Source of the DNA: Prevotella sp. UBA3675
GTDB taxonomy: Bacteria; Bacteroidota; Bacteroidia; Bacteroidales; Bacteroidaceae
Direction of reading: 5' to 3'
Assembly (NCBI GenBank): GCA_002372235.1
Contig: DFJI01000038.1
Location: forward strand, 19,468 to 67,211
DNA length: 47,744 nt
Made by a program: the position numbers and the translations under genes. How positions within the stretch are numbered: the stretch's first letter is position 1; every line of letters starts with the position of its first letter. This document shows positions 13,756 through 22,145 of this stretch, piece after piece. Under the pieces are notes generated by a model. It was given only the letters and a program-made list of their open reading frames with translations. It was not told the DNA's origin and made no database searches.

Positions 13756-16305
13756 ATGAAGCGACACCTTATCATTATGTTATGCTGTCTCTTTCCGTTC
13801 TTGGCAATGGCGCAGATACGGATAACGGGAAAGGTCACCGACAAAAACGGTGATCCGCTGACGGGTGTCATTATTCAAGTGCGCAGCAATGGCACTAATA
13901 AGATGATACGCTATGGCAAGACCGACAGCAAAGGCTCGTTCTCTATTGAAGCAAATGCCGATAGTTATCTGGAAGTCTCGATGCTTGGTTTCAAGAAACA
14001 GCGCATTGATAATCTGTCAAACGAGAAGCCGTTGAGAATAGTGATGCAAGAGGAAGCCGTTGCTCTAAAGGAAGTGACCGTCAAGGCCAGTAAGGTGCGT
14101 GAACATGGCGACACACTGACATACAACGTGGCGACCTTTGCCGACCAGAACGACCGCAACATAGGTGACGTGCTGGCTCGCATCCCTGGTTTCGAGGTGA
14201 ACAAGCAGAACGGACAGATCAAGTATGAGGGTAAGCCTATCAGTAAGTTCTATATCGAGGGGCTGGATATGCTGGGCGACAAATACGGCATAGCTACCAA
14301 CTCACTGCCACAGGTGGATGTAGGCTCCGTGCAGGTGATGAAAAACCATCAGCCCATCCGCGTGCTGGAGGACTTCACCTATACCGACGAGGCGGCAGTG
14401 AACATCCGTATGAAAGAGGGAGCCAAGAGCCATTGGGTGACATCGTTCAACGGCGGGGCAGGCATCAGCAGCCATACAGGGTTATGGAAATTTGAGGGCT
14501 TTGGCCTGCGGTTGAAGTCAGATTTCCAGACCATGCTCACCTACAAGACCAACAACACGGGGCAGGACATCAGCAAGGAAACAACGAGTCTATTCAACTT
14601 CGACGATTTGGAAAGTCAAGGCGACTATATCCAACTGTCACCGCCTACGACACCCAACCTTGCCGAAAGCCGTACATTGTTCAATCGCAGCCATGCCGTC
14701 ACGCTCAACACACTGAAACGGTTTAATGAGTCATCGCAGATGAACGTACAGATAATCTATAACAACAACCGCGAAACGGCAGAGGGTGAAAGGCGCACGG
14801 AGTATTTCCTGCCAGACGGTAACCGCATCATCGACAATCGCAAGGACTATCTGCAAAAGGACAACGAACTATACGCACTGGTGAAGTATGAGCGCAACAG
14901 CACCAACCAATATCTGAAGAACTCGCTTTCGGGCGATTTCACATGGAGCCGCCAGTGGCTTAATGAGTCGGGGTCATCCAACCATAATCAGTTTGCCCGC
15001 AAGCCCGAATACGATATCAAGGACAATCTGTATATCATCCGCAAGTACGGCAACCGCCTTGTTTCGTTCTATTCCAATAACCGCATCATCAGCCGTCCGC
15101 AGTCATTGTCCGTAGATTCACTTTATCAATACATTAGCAGTCAGCGATACAGCACCGACACCTATGCTATGGGTGGTATCAAATTCGGACGATTCAGCCT
15201 CTCACTCAAAGCGGGTGTGAATGCAGCCCTGCATCGTCTGGAGTCTGATCTGACAGGACTTCCCGACACCATCGGACAGTTGGCAGATAACAGCCGTTTC
15301 TCTTTTGCCCGCATCTATATGCAGCCGAATATAACCTACAAGACGCGCGACATTAATGTGGAACTCAGCCCTACAACGGAATACCTTTACGAGAAATACA
15401 GCCACGACAACGGCCATCACCAAATGCTCTTCATGCCAGACCTCAGCATCCGATGGTATGTCACGCCCCGTCTGCGTCTTTCGTTGGGTGGTTCTGCGTC
15501 CGTGGAGCCTTTGGATGCCAGTCGTTTCTACCGTTCACTGGTATTGCAGGACTTCCAGTATATCAACCGAGGATATGCGGGCTATCGGCATAGCCATACG
15601 CAGGCCATCCGTGGCGGCATCAACTATAACGATGCACTGAAGGCCCTGCACACCATTTTGACCGTATCGCGTACTTTCAGCACCTCGCCCTACACACCGA
15701 CACGCCAGTTCGTGGGCGATTACATCATCCTCTCTGCTGTAGAGCAGGAAAGCAAGTCTGACTCTTGGCAAGCCAACCTGATAGCCAGCAAGGGCATCAA
15801 CCTCTGGAATGGCGTTGTCAATCTCCGTGCCTTGTATCTTAATAGCGATGCCTCGATGCTTCAAAACGGAATAATGACCGACTACAACAGTCAGATGCTC
15901 AACGTCCGCGCAGGTCTCGACTTCTCTTTTTGGAAGGATATGCATCTGCGCTATGGCCTCACGTTCAATCAGAGCCGTATGCAAATCCAGTCGATGGATT
16001 ATTCGCTGAAAACTGACGGCTGGAAGCAAGACCTCTCCATCATCATTCCTGTAAGCCCGTTCACTATCGACCTCCGAGGCGAGTATTACCGCAACGAGAT
16101 TACCAGCGGAAATTACAAAGACTTCTTTCTGGCTGACATCAAAGCCAGTTACAAGTCAAAGCGTCTTGATCTCACTCTCTCGCTCAACAATCTGCTGAAC
16201 CGTGACACCTATTCATACGTCATCACCAGCGACCTCACCAGCAGCACCTCCACTAACCGCATCCGTGGACGGGAACTGTTATTGACAGCTTATTATAAAC
16301 TATAA
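13756..16305 (+). CDS. TonB-dependent-receptor-like outer membrane beta-barrel protein
   Basis: 849 residues. A signal peptide ending LAMAQ is followed by a carboxypeptidase-regulatory-like beta-sandwich (about 20-105, ITGKVTDKNGDPLTGVIIQV), then a plug-like region (about 110-220, with IGDVLARIPGFEVN and ISKFYIEGLDMLGDKYG). The rest is a long series of amphipathic strands ending in RELLLTAYYKL with an aromatic-rich tail, as expected for a barrel. Most full TonB receptors are longer; this matches the shorter outer-membrane beta-barrel family commonly paired with GLPGLI proteins. The substrate cannot be told. It follows the GLPGLI gene by 17 bp and shares its promoter. Confidence 0.85.
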   Translation: MKRHLIIMLCCLFPFLAMAQIRITGKVTDKNGDPLTGVIIQVRSNGTNKMIRYGKTDSKGSFSIEANADSYLEVSMLGFKKQRIDNLSNEKPLRIVMQEEAVALKEVTVKASKVREHGDTLTYNVATFADQNDRNIGDVLARIPGFEVNKQNGQIKYEGKPISKFYIEGLDMLGDKYGIATNSLPQVDVGSVQVMKNHQPIRVLEDFTYTDEAAVNIRMKEGAKSHWVTSFNGGAGISSHTGLWKFEGFGLRLKSDFQTMLTYKTNNTGQDISKETTSLFNFDDLESQGDYIQLSPPTTPNLAESRTLFNRSHAVTLNTLKRFNESSQMNVQIIYNNNRETAEGERRTEYFLPDGNRIIDNRKDYLQKDNELYALVKYERNSTNQYLKNSLSGDFTWSRQWLNESGSSNHNQFARKPEYDIKDNLYIIRKYGNRLVSFYSNNRIISRPQSLSVDSLYQYISSQRYSTDTYAMGGIKFGRFSLSLKAGVNAALHRLESDLTGLPDTIGQLADNSRFSFARIYMQPNITYKTRDINVELSPTTEYLYEKYSHDNGHHQMLFMPDLSIRWYVTPRLRLSLGGSASVEPLDASRFYRSLVLQDFQYINRGYAGYRHSHTQAIRGGINYNDALKALHTILTVSRTFSTSPYTPTRQFVGDYIILSAVEQESKSDSWQANLIASKGINLWNGVVNLRALYLNSDASMLQNGIMTDYNSQMLNVRAGLDFSFWKDMHLRYGLTFNQSRMQIQSMDYSLKTDGWKQDLSIIIPVSPFTIDLRGEYYRNEITSGNYKDFFLADIKASYKSKRLDLTLSLNNLLNRDTYSYVITSDLTSSTSTNRIRGRELLLTAYYKL

Positions 16306-16317
16306 ACATCCATAATT

Positions 16318-16665
16318 ATGCAGAACAATCTTAGATACATAAATCTCTCTTGGGCAGTGGTAGCCATCTGTGAGGATGGCACCCTGCCACTTTCCACCAT
16401 CGTCCATGACGGGCAGGACGAGGCGGAAATGGTGGAGCGGTACGTCATCGGCTACATGGCCTTCTGGCATATCGCCTTTGTCGATGAAAGCCGTCTCGTG
16501 CCCTGCAACGACGATGCCCTGCGCAACGATGCCCGCCGCAAGATAGACCGCTACATCGCCGACCATCCACCCATCGAGACCTTCCCCCGCTTCTACCTCG
16601 TCCTGCTCCGTCAGCCGATAGCCCCGATGGAAGCCGACGGCATGAGCCGCGTGTATCAGATGTGA
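16318..16665 (+). CDS. Hypothetical protein, 115 aa
   Basis: I do not recognise this protein. It starts 12 bp after the barrel gene stop. It has no signal peptide or membrane helix, is acidic in the middle and contains aromatic segments (VIGYMAFWHIAFVDESRLV, FPRFYLVLLRQPIAP). Codon use is GC-rich and like the neighbours, and the frame is clean from ATG to TGA. Probably the last gene of the GLPGLI/barrel unit. Confidence 0.6.
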   Translation: MQNNLRYINLSWAVVAICEDGTLPLSTIVHDGQDEAEMVERYVIGYMAFWHIAFVDESRLVPCNDDALRNDARRKIDRYIADHPPIETFPRFYLVLLRQPIAPMEADGMSRVYQM

Positions 16666-16693
16666 AATAGGCAAATGTCAGGAAGATAATTCG

Positions 16694-16722
16694 TTTGTCA
16701 GGCATAAATGACAGTACCTTTG
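16694..16722 (+). promoter_or_regulatory. Promoter-like -33/-7 pair upstream of gene remnants
   Basis: TTTG at 16694-16697 and TACCTTTG at 16715-16722, 17 bp apart, read like a functional Bacteroidota promoter. What it now drives is only a gene fragment and a 28-residue ORF, which suggests that a real gene was deleted downstream. Confidence 0.5.
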
Positions 16723-16738
16723 CACTCGCGAATGTTAA

Positions 16739-16834
16739 AGCCTGAACGAATCCTACGGATACGGCAAGAAGTCTGAGCGTGGCGATACCGACATCGACAA
16801 GCACATCAACAGTGCCATTATGAAAACATACTAA
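16739..16834 (+). pseudogene. C-terminal fragment of an unidentified protein
   Basis: The frame after a TAA at 16736-16738 reads SLNESYGYGKKSERG, then DTDIDKHINSAIMKTY, and a TAA at 16832-16834. There is no start codon before the penultimate Met. The composition and codon use look like a real protein end. I cannot name the parent. It lies between a good promoter and a small ORF, so an internal deletion is the simplest reading. Confidence 0.3.
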
Positions 16835-16837
16835 GCA

Positions 16838-16924
16838 ATGAGAAAGGCTATCTTCATATTCATTGCCATCATCCTCGTGGCTGTGAGCATTGACTATAAG
16901 TATCTAAGCCCCGTCTCGTCGTGA
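16838..16924 (+). CDS. Small hydrophobic peptide, 28 aa
   Basis: The ORF starts with ATG 3 bp after the previous stop and reads MRKAIFIFIAIILVAVSIDY followed by KYLSPVSS. It would be a single membrane-spanning peptide or an isolated signal anchor. Its stop codon is in the loop of the terminator hairpin at 16909-16937, the same arrangement as at the end of the M20 gene, which supports real transcription through it. It could also be the start of a decayed longer gene. Confidence 0.35.
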   Translation: MRKAIFIFIAIILVAVSIDYKYLSPVSS

Positions 16925-16941
16925 TGACGTGACGGGGTTTT
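16909..16941 (+). terminator. Rho-independent terminator
   Basis: The stem CCCCGTC-T-CGTC (16909-16920) pairs with GACG-T-GACGGGG (16926-16937), with one T-T mismatch and a 5-nt loop, followed directly by TTTT. It is a strong plus-strand terminator for the promoter at 16694. Confidence 0.8.
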
Positions 16942-16955
16942 ACAATAGAAGATGA

Positions 16956-17354
16956 TTAAAACCAGTTGAGCCATTTGCTAACCAGCATGACTACCACGGC
17001 ATCAAATATGAAGAATCCTATGATGAAGTTCTCCTCATCTACGGTCATTGGAACGCTATTCCTGCGCTTCGTCTCCAGCCATTTGTCAAGCTCATCCTGA
17101 TACAGGATCCATCTTCTGCCTGGCTTAGTGGCCGGGATGGTGCCGTCCTCCAGTTTCATGTACATCGTTCCTCTGGGGATGTGCGTGTACTCGATGACCT
17201 CATCCACAGTCATTGGCTTGTGGCGGTTCTCCTTTACTGGTTTACTACTCTCTGCCTGCTGTCTGGTCAGCATGGCTCTCATGCCCATCACCTCATCCCG
17301 AAGCTGGGCAACGACCTACGGGAGGTCGTTGAATGTCAAATTTTCGTTTTGCAT
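16956..17354 (-). pseudogene. Excisionase-type HTH protein gene with an in-frame amber codon
   Basis: The natural start seems to be the ATG at 17354 (MQNENLTFNDLP). Codon 13 is TAG (17316-17318), after which the same frame continues VVAQLRDEVMGMRAMLTRQQ without another stop to 16956. The middle (MTVDEVIEYTHIPRGTMYMK, then a KPGRRWILYQDELDKWLETK segment) is an HTH_17/excisionase-like DNA-binding domain. The last 24 residues are hydrophobic (FIIGFFIFDAVVVMLVSKW), which is unusual for this family. Translation could restart at GTG 17291 or the ATGs just after, giving about 111 residues with the HTH intact. Such proteins occur in integrative elements, but no integrase is present. Confidence 0.6.
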
Positions 17355-17552
17355 AACTTATCACTATTTTGGTGAATCGGCTGCAAAGGAACTCAATGAT
17401 GCCATGCTGATTCCGATTATTTACGATAATCCACGAATAATCATATCAACATGAAATAATTGGGAAAAAGAGGGGCTGAGAGAGTCTGTTATTCTGGCTC
17501 TGGGCGTATGAAAGGAACCAAAAGAAGATGATAGAATTGCCAGAAACGCCTC

Positions 17553-17801
17553 GATAACGGGCGAAAGTTGATGTTTTCATATACATTTTCGCCCGCTATC
17601 GGGGGAATTGTCAAAAAAAAATATGGAGGGGTATTATAATGGAGTTTTTTCCAAAATATGAAATTTGTGCTTGTTTTGGAAAAAACTCAACCAACTGGGA
17701 ATATAATGAATATGCATGGAATCGTTATTGAAGACCCATGCATCTTTTGCTTAAAAATCAGCGAAAACGAGAAAATATTTTTGAATTTCGCTGATTTTTA
17801 A
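17553..17801. other. Cluster of four stem-loops in a gene-free gap
   Basis: The 456-bp gap 17355-17810 holds no gene but four consecutive inverted repeats: 17553-17567 with 17588-17602 (14 of 15 pairs); 17642-17656 with 17674-17688 (15 of 15, arm GAGTTTTTTCCAAAA); 17712-17719 with 17736-17743 (8 of 8, ATGCATGG); and 17751-17766 with 17786-17801 (16 of 16, arm TTAAAAATCAGCGAAA). The last ends 10 bp from the 3' end of the minus-strand gene at 17811 and could terminate it. The others have no gene to serve. The AT-rich base composition differs from the flanking genes. Confidence 0.7.
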
Positions 17802-17810
17802 ACATAAAAT

Positions 17811-18170
17811 CTACTCAAAATGGAAGTGATAGTCGCCCTTATCCAGCTCGTCTATCATGATGTTGCCTGTATCAGGCTGAAACTTGAAATTGCGGATGCT
17901 GTCAAGTTCTATGTCTCTCATCACGTCTGGAAACATCCTCTTGATGAAGATGGAGCGTACTTCGCCCGTGTAGTCTTTCTTGCTGCCCAGCCTCTCGGCT
18001 ATATTCCAGACAAAGTGCCGTAGGTCAAGGGTGGTAAGAGTGGACTTCAACCTGATGGGGATAGGTGTATGCTGCCAGTCATCGGCCCACTTCCTGATTG
18101 CATCACAGAGTTTTTTCAATTCCTCATTATCATAGATATATAGGGACGTGGTATGAGTCACATATTCCAT
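17811..18170 (-). CDS. Hypothetical protein, 119 aa
   Basis: Not recognised. Starting at ATG 18170 it reads MEYVTHTTSLYIYDNEELKK and continues with a helical, charged chain (KLCDAIRKWADDWQ, then HFVWNIAERLGSKKDYTGEV) ending in DKGDYHFHFE. There is no signal or membrane segment. An upstream in-frame extension to 18275 is hydrophobic and overlaps a duplicated piece of the folK 3' end, so the shorter start is preferred. The gene is isolated between a stem-loop cluster and a repeat array, in a stretch that looks like accessory DNA. Confidence 0.5.
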   Translation of the reverse strand: MEYVTHTTSLYIYDNEELKKLCDAIRKWADDWQHTPIPIRLKSTLTTLDLRHFVWNIAERLGSKKDYTGEVRSIFIKRMFPDVMRDIELDSIRNFKFQPDTGNIMIDELDKGDYHFHFE

Positions 18171-18194
18171 GATGGCATCGATGGTGAAAAAAAT

Positions 18195-18670
18195 ATGAAT
18201 TATTTTTACAACAAGTACGCTGAGAATCGCGTGCAAATCAGAAAATGAACGGTTGGTTGGAAACATTCGGTGCATTCGTTTGAGGGCTGTATCCTGCCGT
18301 TTCAGTGAAATCGCAAAGAGATTTCAATGAGATCACGATGCGATTTCAATGAAATATATAGAGCGATTTCAATGAAATCACAACGTGATATGAATGGAAA
18401 CGCAACGTGAAACCAATGGAATCGCCAGATGGTCTCATGAAGAACGTACTGTGGCTACACTGAAAAGGCGAGTGCAGAAGCGATGAAATCGGGGATAATT
18501 GTGGTAAAAGATCAGCCGGAACCGACAAAACGGACAATCTGAGCGACAAAAGGAATACACACGACATTCGAAAAGGAGAGAAACGCTCTTGACGGACATA
18601 AAAAACGAAGCTATTCTGATGCAGAATACATTCCCCCGAATGTCTCTTTTTTCATGAATTATTTTTACAA
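18195..18670. repeat. 17-bp direct repeat; one copy is the folK 3' end
   Basis: ATGAATTATTTTTACAA occurs exactly at 18195-18211 and 18654-18670. The second copy is the last codons of folK. The copies bracket a gene-free interval containing array C. Such a layout is expected for an integration at a gene's 3' end or for a 3'-end duplication pushed apart by later insertion. No integrase is visible. Confidence 0.65.
18301..18433. repeat. 22-bp periodic array C (six units)
   Basis: Units start TTCAATG or close variants at 18301, 18323, 18345, 18368, 18390 and 18412, spaced 22 bp with one step of 23. The best unit is TTCAATG followed by AAATCACAACGTGAT, which matches the AAATCGCAACGTGAT core of array A at 14 of 15 bases, while the 7 bp in front differ. 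Three units keep ATC-N7-GAT. A short inverted repeat, TTTCAGTG (18300-18307) and CACTGAAA (18458-18465), flanks the array. The rest of the gap 18171-18651 shows no gene. Confidence 0.8.
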
Positions 18671-19104
18671 AAAGGCAAGCAGTCTGCCAGTATTTCCATG
18701 AGCGGACGCATGACGAAGTTGCGTTGCAGCATGAGGGGATGGGGAATGCGGAGGTCGGGCTCGTTGACGGTCCAGTCGTCGTAAAGCAGGATGTCGATGT
18801 CGATGGGACGGTCGTGATAGATGCCATTGTCGGACTTCTGGGTGCGGCCCAGCTCCCGTTCTATTTGCTGTGTGCGCCAAAGAATCTCACGTGGCAGCAG
18901 CGTGGTCTCGCAACAAATGGCTGAGTTCAGGAAAGAATGTGAAGACTGGAATCCCCAAGGCTCGGTCACAATGAAAGCTGACTGGCGCACAATGCGACCA
19001 ATCAGCTTTTCTATTTTCTGATATGCCAGCCGCAGGTTCTCCTCACGGTTACCTTGATTCGAGCCCAGTCCGAAGAATACGTGGTGTGTGGCTTTGGCTT
19101 CCAT
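18652..19104 (-). CDS. folK: HPPK: 6-hydroxymethyl-dihydropterin pyrophosphokinase
   Basis: A 150-residue enzyme of folate synthesis that transfers pyrophosphate from ATP to 6-hydroxymethyl-7,8-dihydropterin. Motifs: FFGLGSNQGNREENL at the N-terminus, TEPWGFQSSHSFLN in the substrate loop, and HDRPIDIDILLYDD, whose Asp pair binds magnesium, then IPHPLMLQRNFVMRPL. It lies 2 bp after queA and is the last gene of the ftsX-to-folK run. The final 17 bp of its 3' region are duplicated at 18195-18211. Confidence 0.93.
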   Translation of the reverse strand: MEAKATHHVFFGLGSNQGNREENLRLAYQKIEKLIGRIVRQSAFIVTEPWGFQSSHSFLNSAICCETTLLPREILWRTQQIERELGRTQKSDNGIYHDRPIDIDILLYDDWTVNEPDLRIPHPLMLQRNFVMRPLMEILADCLPFCKNNS

Positions 19105-19106
19105 TT

Positions 19107-20249
19107 TTAATCGTCGAGCATCAGAATGGCATCGCCGTAGCAGCCGAACTTGTATTCATGCTTCACGGCCAGCTGGTAGGCTTCGGTCACGAGGTCGTAG
19201 CCGCCGAAGGCTGCCGTAGCCATCATCATGGTTGATTCGGGATGATAGAAGTTGGCTATCATCGAATTGGCCAGTCCGAACTCGTATGGGGGGAAGAGGA
19301 ACTTGTTGGTCCATCCGTCGTATTCCTTCAGCAGACCGTCGGTGCCCACGGCGCTCTCGGTAGCCCTTGCCACGCTCACGCCTACAGCGCAGACGGTGTG
19401 TCCGGCACGCTTCGTGTCGTTCACAATCTTGCAGCATTCCGAATTAATTTTCATCTGTTCGGAGTTCATCTTGTGCTTGGTCAGGTCTTCCACCTCGATG
19501 GGGTCGAACGAGCCGAGACTGCAGTGCACGGTGAGATAGGCGAAGTTCAGGCCGCGAATCTCCATGATCTTCATGAGTTGCTTACTGAAGTGCAGTCCTG
19601 TTGCGGGGGCTGTGACAGCACCTTCGTTCTTGGCGAAGATGGTCTGGAAGTTCTCCATGTCCTCGGGCTCAGCCTTACGGTGCTCCACGATATAGCGGGG
19701 CAGGGGAGCCTCGCCCAGTGAATAGAGCTCGTGCTTGAACTCGTCGTGGTCGCAGTCGTAGAGGAAGCGCAGGGTGCGTCCGCGCGAAGTAGTGTTGTCT
19801 ATGACTTCAGCCACCATAGGCCCCTCGCCGTCGAAGAACAGCTTGTTGCCGATTCGAATCTTGCGAGCCGGTTCTACGAGTACGTCCCAGAGGCGCAGCT
19901 CTTCGTTGAGCTCTCTCAGCAGGAACACCTCAATCTTGGCATCGGTCTTCTCCTTGGTGCCATAGAGGCGTGCGGGGAACACCTTGGTGTCGTTGAAGAC
20001 GAAGGTGTCGCCCTCATTGAAGTAGCTGATAACATCGCGGAACGTGAGGAACTCGTCGGTATCCTCGCCCTTGTCGTTCTTCTTGAACATCTCTATTTTC
20101 TCACTCTTGCGGTGGAGCACCATGAGGCGGCACTGATCGCGGTTGTATATTCTGTCGATGGTGCCGTCTTCATTCTTAAATGCGCGGTGAGGCGGATAGA
20201 GTGCCACCAGTTCCTCGGGCAGCTTGAATTTGAATTGTGATAGTTTCAT
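19107..20249 (-). CDS. queA: tRNA ribosyltransferase-isomerase QueA
   Basis: A 380-residue enzyme that moves the ribosyl part of S-adenosylmethionine to preQ1 in tRNA, giving epoxyqueuosine. Visible family marks: FKFKLPEELVALYPP at the N-terminus, NDTKVFPARLYG, PLPRYI, GAVTAPATGLHFS, LTVHCSLGSF and the end region with FNEGD and NFYHPESTMMMATAAFGG. Length is a little above average because of an insert around residues 30-65 (RNRDQCRLMVLHRKSEKIE-like segment), as is usual in Bacteroidota. The gap to truB is 34 bp. Confidence 0.93.
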   Translation of the reverse strand: MKLSQFKFKLPEELVALYPPHRAFKNEDGTIDRIYNRDQCRLMVLHRKSEKIEMFKKNDKGEDTDEFLTFRDVISYFNEGDTFVFNDTKVFPARLYGTKEKTDAKIEVFLLRELNEELRLWDVLVEPARKIRIGNKLFFDGEGPMVAEVIDNTTSRGRTLRFLYDCDHDEFKHELYSLGEAPLPRYIVEHRKAEPEDMENFQTIFAKNEGAVTAPATGLHFSKQLMKIMEIRGLNFAYLTVHCSLGSFDPIEVEDLTKHKMNSEQMKINSECCKIVNDTKRAGHTVCAVGVSVARATESAVGTDGLLKEYDGWTNKFLFPPYEFGLANSMIANFYHPESTMMMATAAFGGYDLVTEAYQLAVKHEYKFGCYGDAILMLDD

Positions 20250-20283
20250 CTCTGTAAAAATGATTTCGGAATTGTTTCAGTTA

Positions 20284-20997
20284 TTAAAGGCTTGTTTGTT
20301 GTTCGATGTTCTGTATGTTCAGCCATTCGTCGAAGCCGTCGAGCGTCAGGCAGTCCTCTATGCGCACGTTGCCCACACGTGTCCGACAAAGAGCGGTGAG
20401 GAAAGCACCCGAACCCAAGGCAGCCCCTATGTCGCGAGCCAATGAGCGGATGTAGGTGCCTTTGCCGCAAGCCACGCGAATGCTCATCTGCATGCTTTCG
20501 GGGTCGAAGTGGGTCAGCTCGATTTCATCGATGTGCACAGTCTTGGCTTTCAGTTCCACGTCGCTGCCCTTGCGTGCCAGTTTGTAGGCGCGATGCCCGT
20601 CAACCATGACCGCCGAGAACAATGGCGGCACTTGCTGAATGTCGCCCCTGAACTGTTGCAGTGCCTGCTCTATCAGCTCGCGTGTGATGTGGCTCGTGGG
20701 GTAAGTCATGTCCACCTCGTGTTCGCGGTCGAAAGAGGGGGTCGTGGCTCCCAGTTGCAGCGTGGCCGTGTATTCCTTGTCTTGCAGTTGCAGGCTTTCA
20801 ATCTTCTTGGTTGCCTTTCCCGTACATAGAATCAGGACACCCGTAGCCAGAGGGTCGAGCGTGCCTGCATGACCCGTCTTGAGCCGCTTCACGCCCAGTC
20901 TTCTTGAAAGGCGAGTGCGGACGTATGCCAGTGCTCCGAACGATGACATGCGGTAGGGCTTGTTGATGTAGATGATCTCTCCTTCTTGGAAGTTCAT
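20284..20997 (-). CDS. truB: tRNA pseudouridine-55 synthase TruB
   Basis: A 237-residue pseudouridine synthase that modifies U55 of the tRNA T-loop. The catalytic aspartate is Asp48 in GHAGTLDPLATGVLI. Other marks are INKPYRMSSF near the N-terminus, YTATLQLGATTPSFDRE and CGKGTYIRSLARDIGAALG. It is shorter than E. coli TruB because the C-terminal PUA domain is absent, which is normal for Bacteroidota. It follows uppP by 21 bp. Confidence 0.93.
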   Translation of the reverse strand: MNFQEGEIIYINKPYRMSSFGALAYVRTRLSRRLGVKRLKTGHAGTLDPLATGVLILCTGKATKKIESLQLQDKEYTATLQLGATTPSFDREHEVDMTYPTSHITRELIEQALQQFRGDIQQVPPLFSAVMVDGHRAYKLARKGSDVELKAKTVHIDEIELTHFDPESMQMSIRVACGKGTYIRSLARDIGAALGSGAFLTALCRTRVGNVRIEDCLTLDGFDEWLNIQNIEQQTSL

Positions 20998-21018
20998 TAC
21001 CGTTTTTTTCAGTTATGA

Positions 21019-21876
21019 TTAGTCAACCATTGCGAGTGAGTGGCCTGTCAGCAGCAGAATGATGATGATGCTGCCTACGATGATGCGATAGATGCCGAAA
21101 GCCTTGAAGCCATATTTTGTCAGGAAAGCCACGAACCACTTCATAGCTAAGAGCGCCACGACGAATGCCACTACACATCCCAAGAGCAACATGGTGATGT
21201 TGTGAGGAGTGGCCCAGACGGCATCTTCTTTCATCAGGTCGAGCAGGTCGAGCAGAGTTGCTCCGGCCATTGTGGGTACGGCGAGGAAGAACGAGAACTC
21301 GGCAGCACGCTGGCGAGTCAGCCCCTGTGTCATGCCGCCTACGATGGTTGCCATCGAGCGTGACACACCGGGAATGACTGATATGCACTGATACAGGCCG
21401 ATGTTGAAGGCGCGTTTCTCGTTCAGCTTCGTGGCATCGGTGCCTTTGTTGAACAGCTTGTCGCAGAACAGCATGAACACGCCACCTACGACCAGCATGA
21501 CGGCTACCACCTCTACGCTGTCGAGCAGCCAGTCGAGTAGTCCGGATTTCTTGGCCGCCAGTCCGATAATGACAGCAGGCAGAACGCCCACAATGAGCAG
21601 CCAGTAGAAATAGAACTTGTGCTTCAGTTTCTGGAAGGTGCTGCTGCCTTCGGGGGCCGGTGTGTTGTTGAACTGAAAGAAGTGTTTCCAGTACAGGCAT
21701 ACCACCGACAAGATGGCTCCAAACTGTATGATGAAGGTGAAGGCATGAACAAACGGGTCGCCCTGTTCGATGCCCAACAGATTCTGTGTGATAATCATGT
21801 GGCCAGTCGATGAAACGGGCAAAAATTCGGTCAGTCCTTCGACAATGGCAATAATGACAGTCTCAATCCAGTTCAT
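21019..21876 (-). CDS. uppP: Undecaprenyl-diphosphatase UppP (BacA)
   Basis: A 285-residue inner-membrane enzyme that dephosphorylates undecaprenyl diphosphate, recycling the lipid carrier for peptidoglycan and other glycans. The two active-site motifs are clear: EGLTEFLPVSSTGHMII (about residues 13-29) and IPGVSRSMATIVGG (about 165-180). About eight hydrophobic segments are present. The start overlaps the stop of the DUF3098 gene by 4 bp, showing translational coupling. Confidence 0.93.
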   Translation of the reverse strand: MNWIETVIIAIVEGLTEFLPVSSTGHMIITQNLLGIEQGDPFVHAFTFIIQFGAILSVVCLYWKHFFQFNNTPAPEGSSTFQKLKHKFYFYWLLIVGVLPAVIIGLAAKKSGLLDWLLDSVEVVAVMLVVGGVFMLFCDKLFNKGTDATKLNEKRAFNIGLYQCISVIPGVSRSMATIVGGMTQGLTRQRAAEFSFFLAVPTMAGATLLDLLDLMKEDAVWATPHNITMLLLGCVVAFVVALLAMKWFVAFLTKYGFKAFGIYRIIVGSIIIILLLTGHSLAMVD

Positions 21877-22121
21877 TCAGCCACCTCCTTCTTCTCGTTG
21901 TCTTTTGGCTTATGAACTACGGCATAGATCATGGACACGAATCCCACGAGGCAGACGATGGGAGCCACCTTGATGCGGCGCGCACTGAAAATGTCGGGAT
22001 TATAAGCAGTGTCAGTCGAGCTGTCGCCGCCCATCAAGACAAATCCAATAATAACCACCAGCATGCCTACTGCCAGCAGGATGAAATTCATTCGTCCGAA
22101 TGCAAAGTCTCTTTTATTCAT
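21873..22121 (-). CDS. DUF3098 small membrane protein
   Basis: 82 residues with two membrane helices (about 12-31 and 53-70) joined by a polar loop with NPDIFSARRIKVAPI. It fits DUF3098, a family of unknown function nearly always found between ftsX and uppP in Bacteroidota, which is exactly its place here. Its stop overlaps the uppP start. The setting suggests a role at the cell envelope or division site. Confidence 0.85.
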   Translation of the reverse strand: MNKRDFAFGRMNFILLAVGMLVVIIGFVLMGGDSSTDTAYNPDIFSARRIKVAPIVCLVGFVSMIYAVVHKPKDNEKKEVAE

Positions 22122-22145
22122 ATTTTTAATAGAAAAGTGGTTTTC

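Noticed and set aside
16956..18300. Integrated prophage or conjugative element
   Set aside because: An excisionase-like gene and direct repeats are suggestive, but there is no integrase, relaxase, portal or structural gene.
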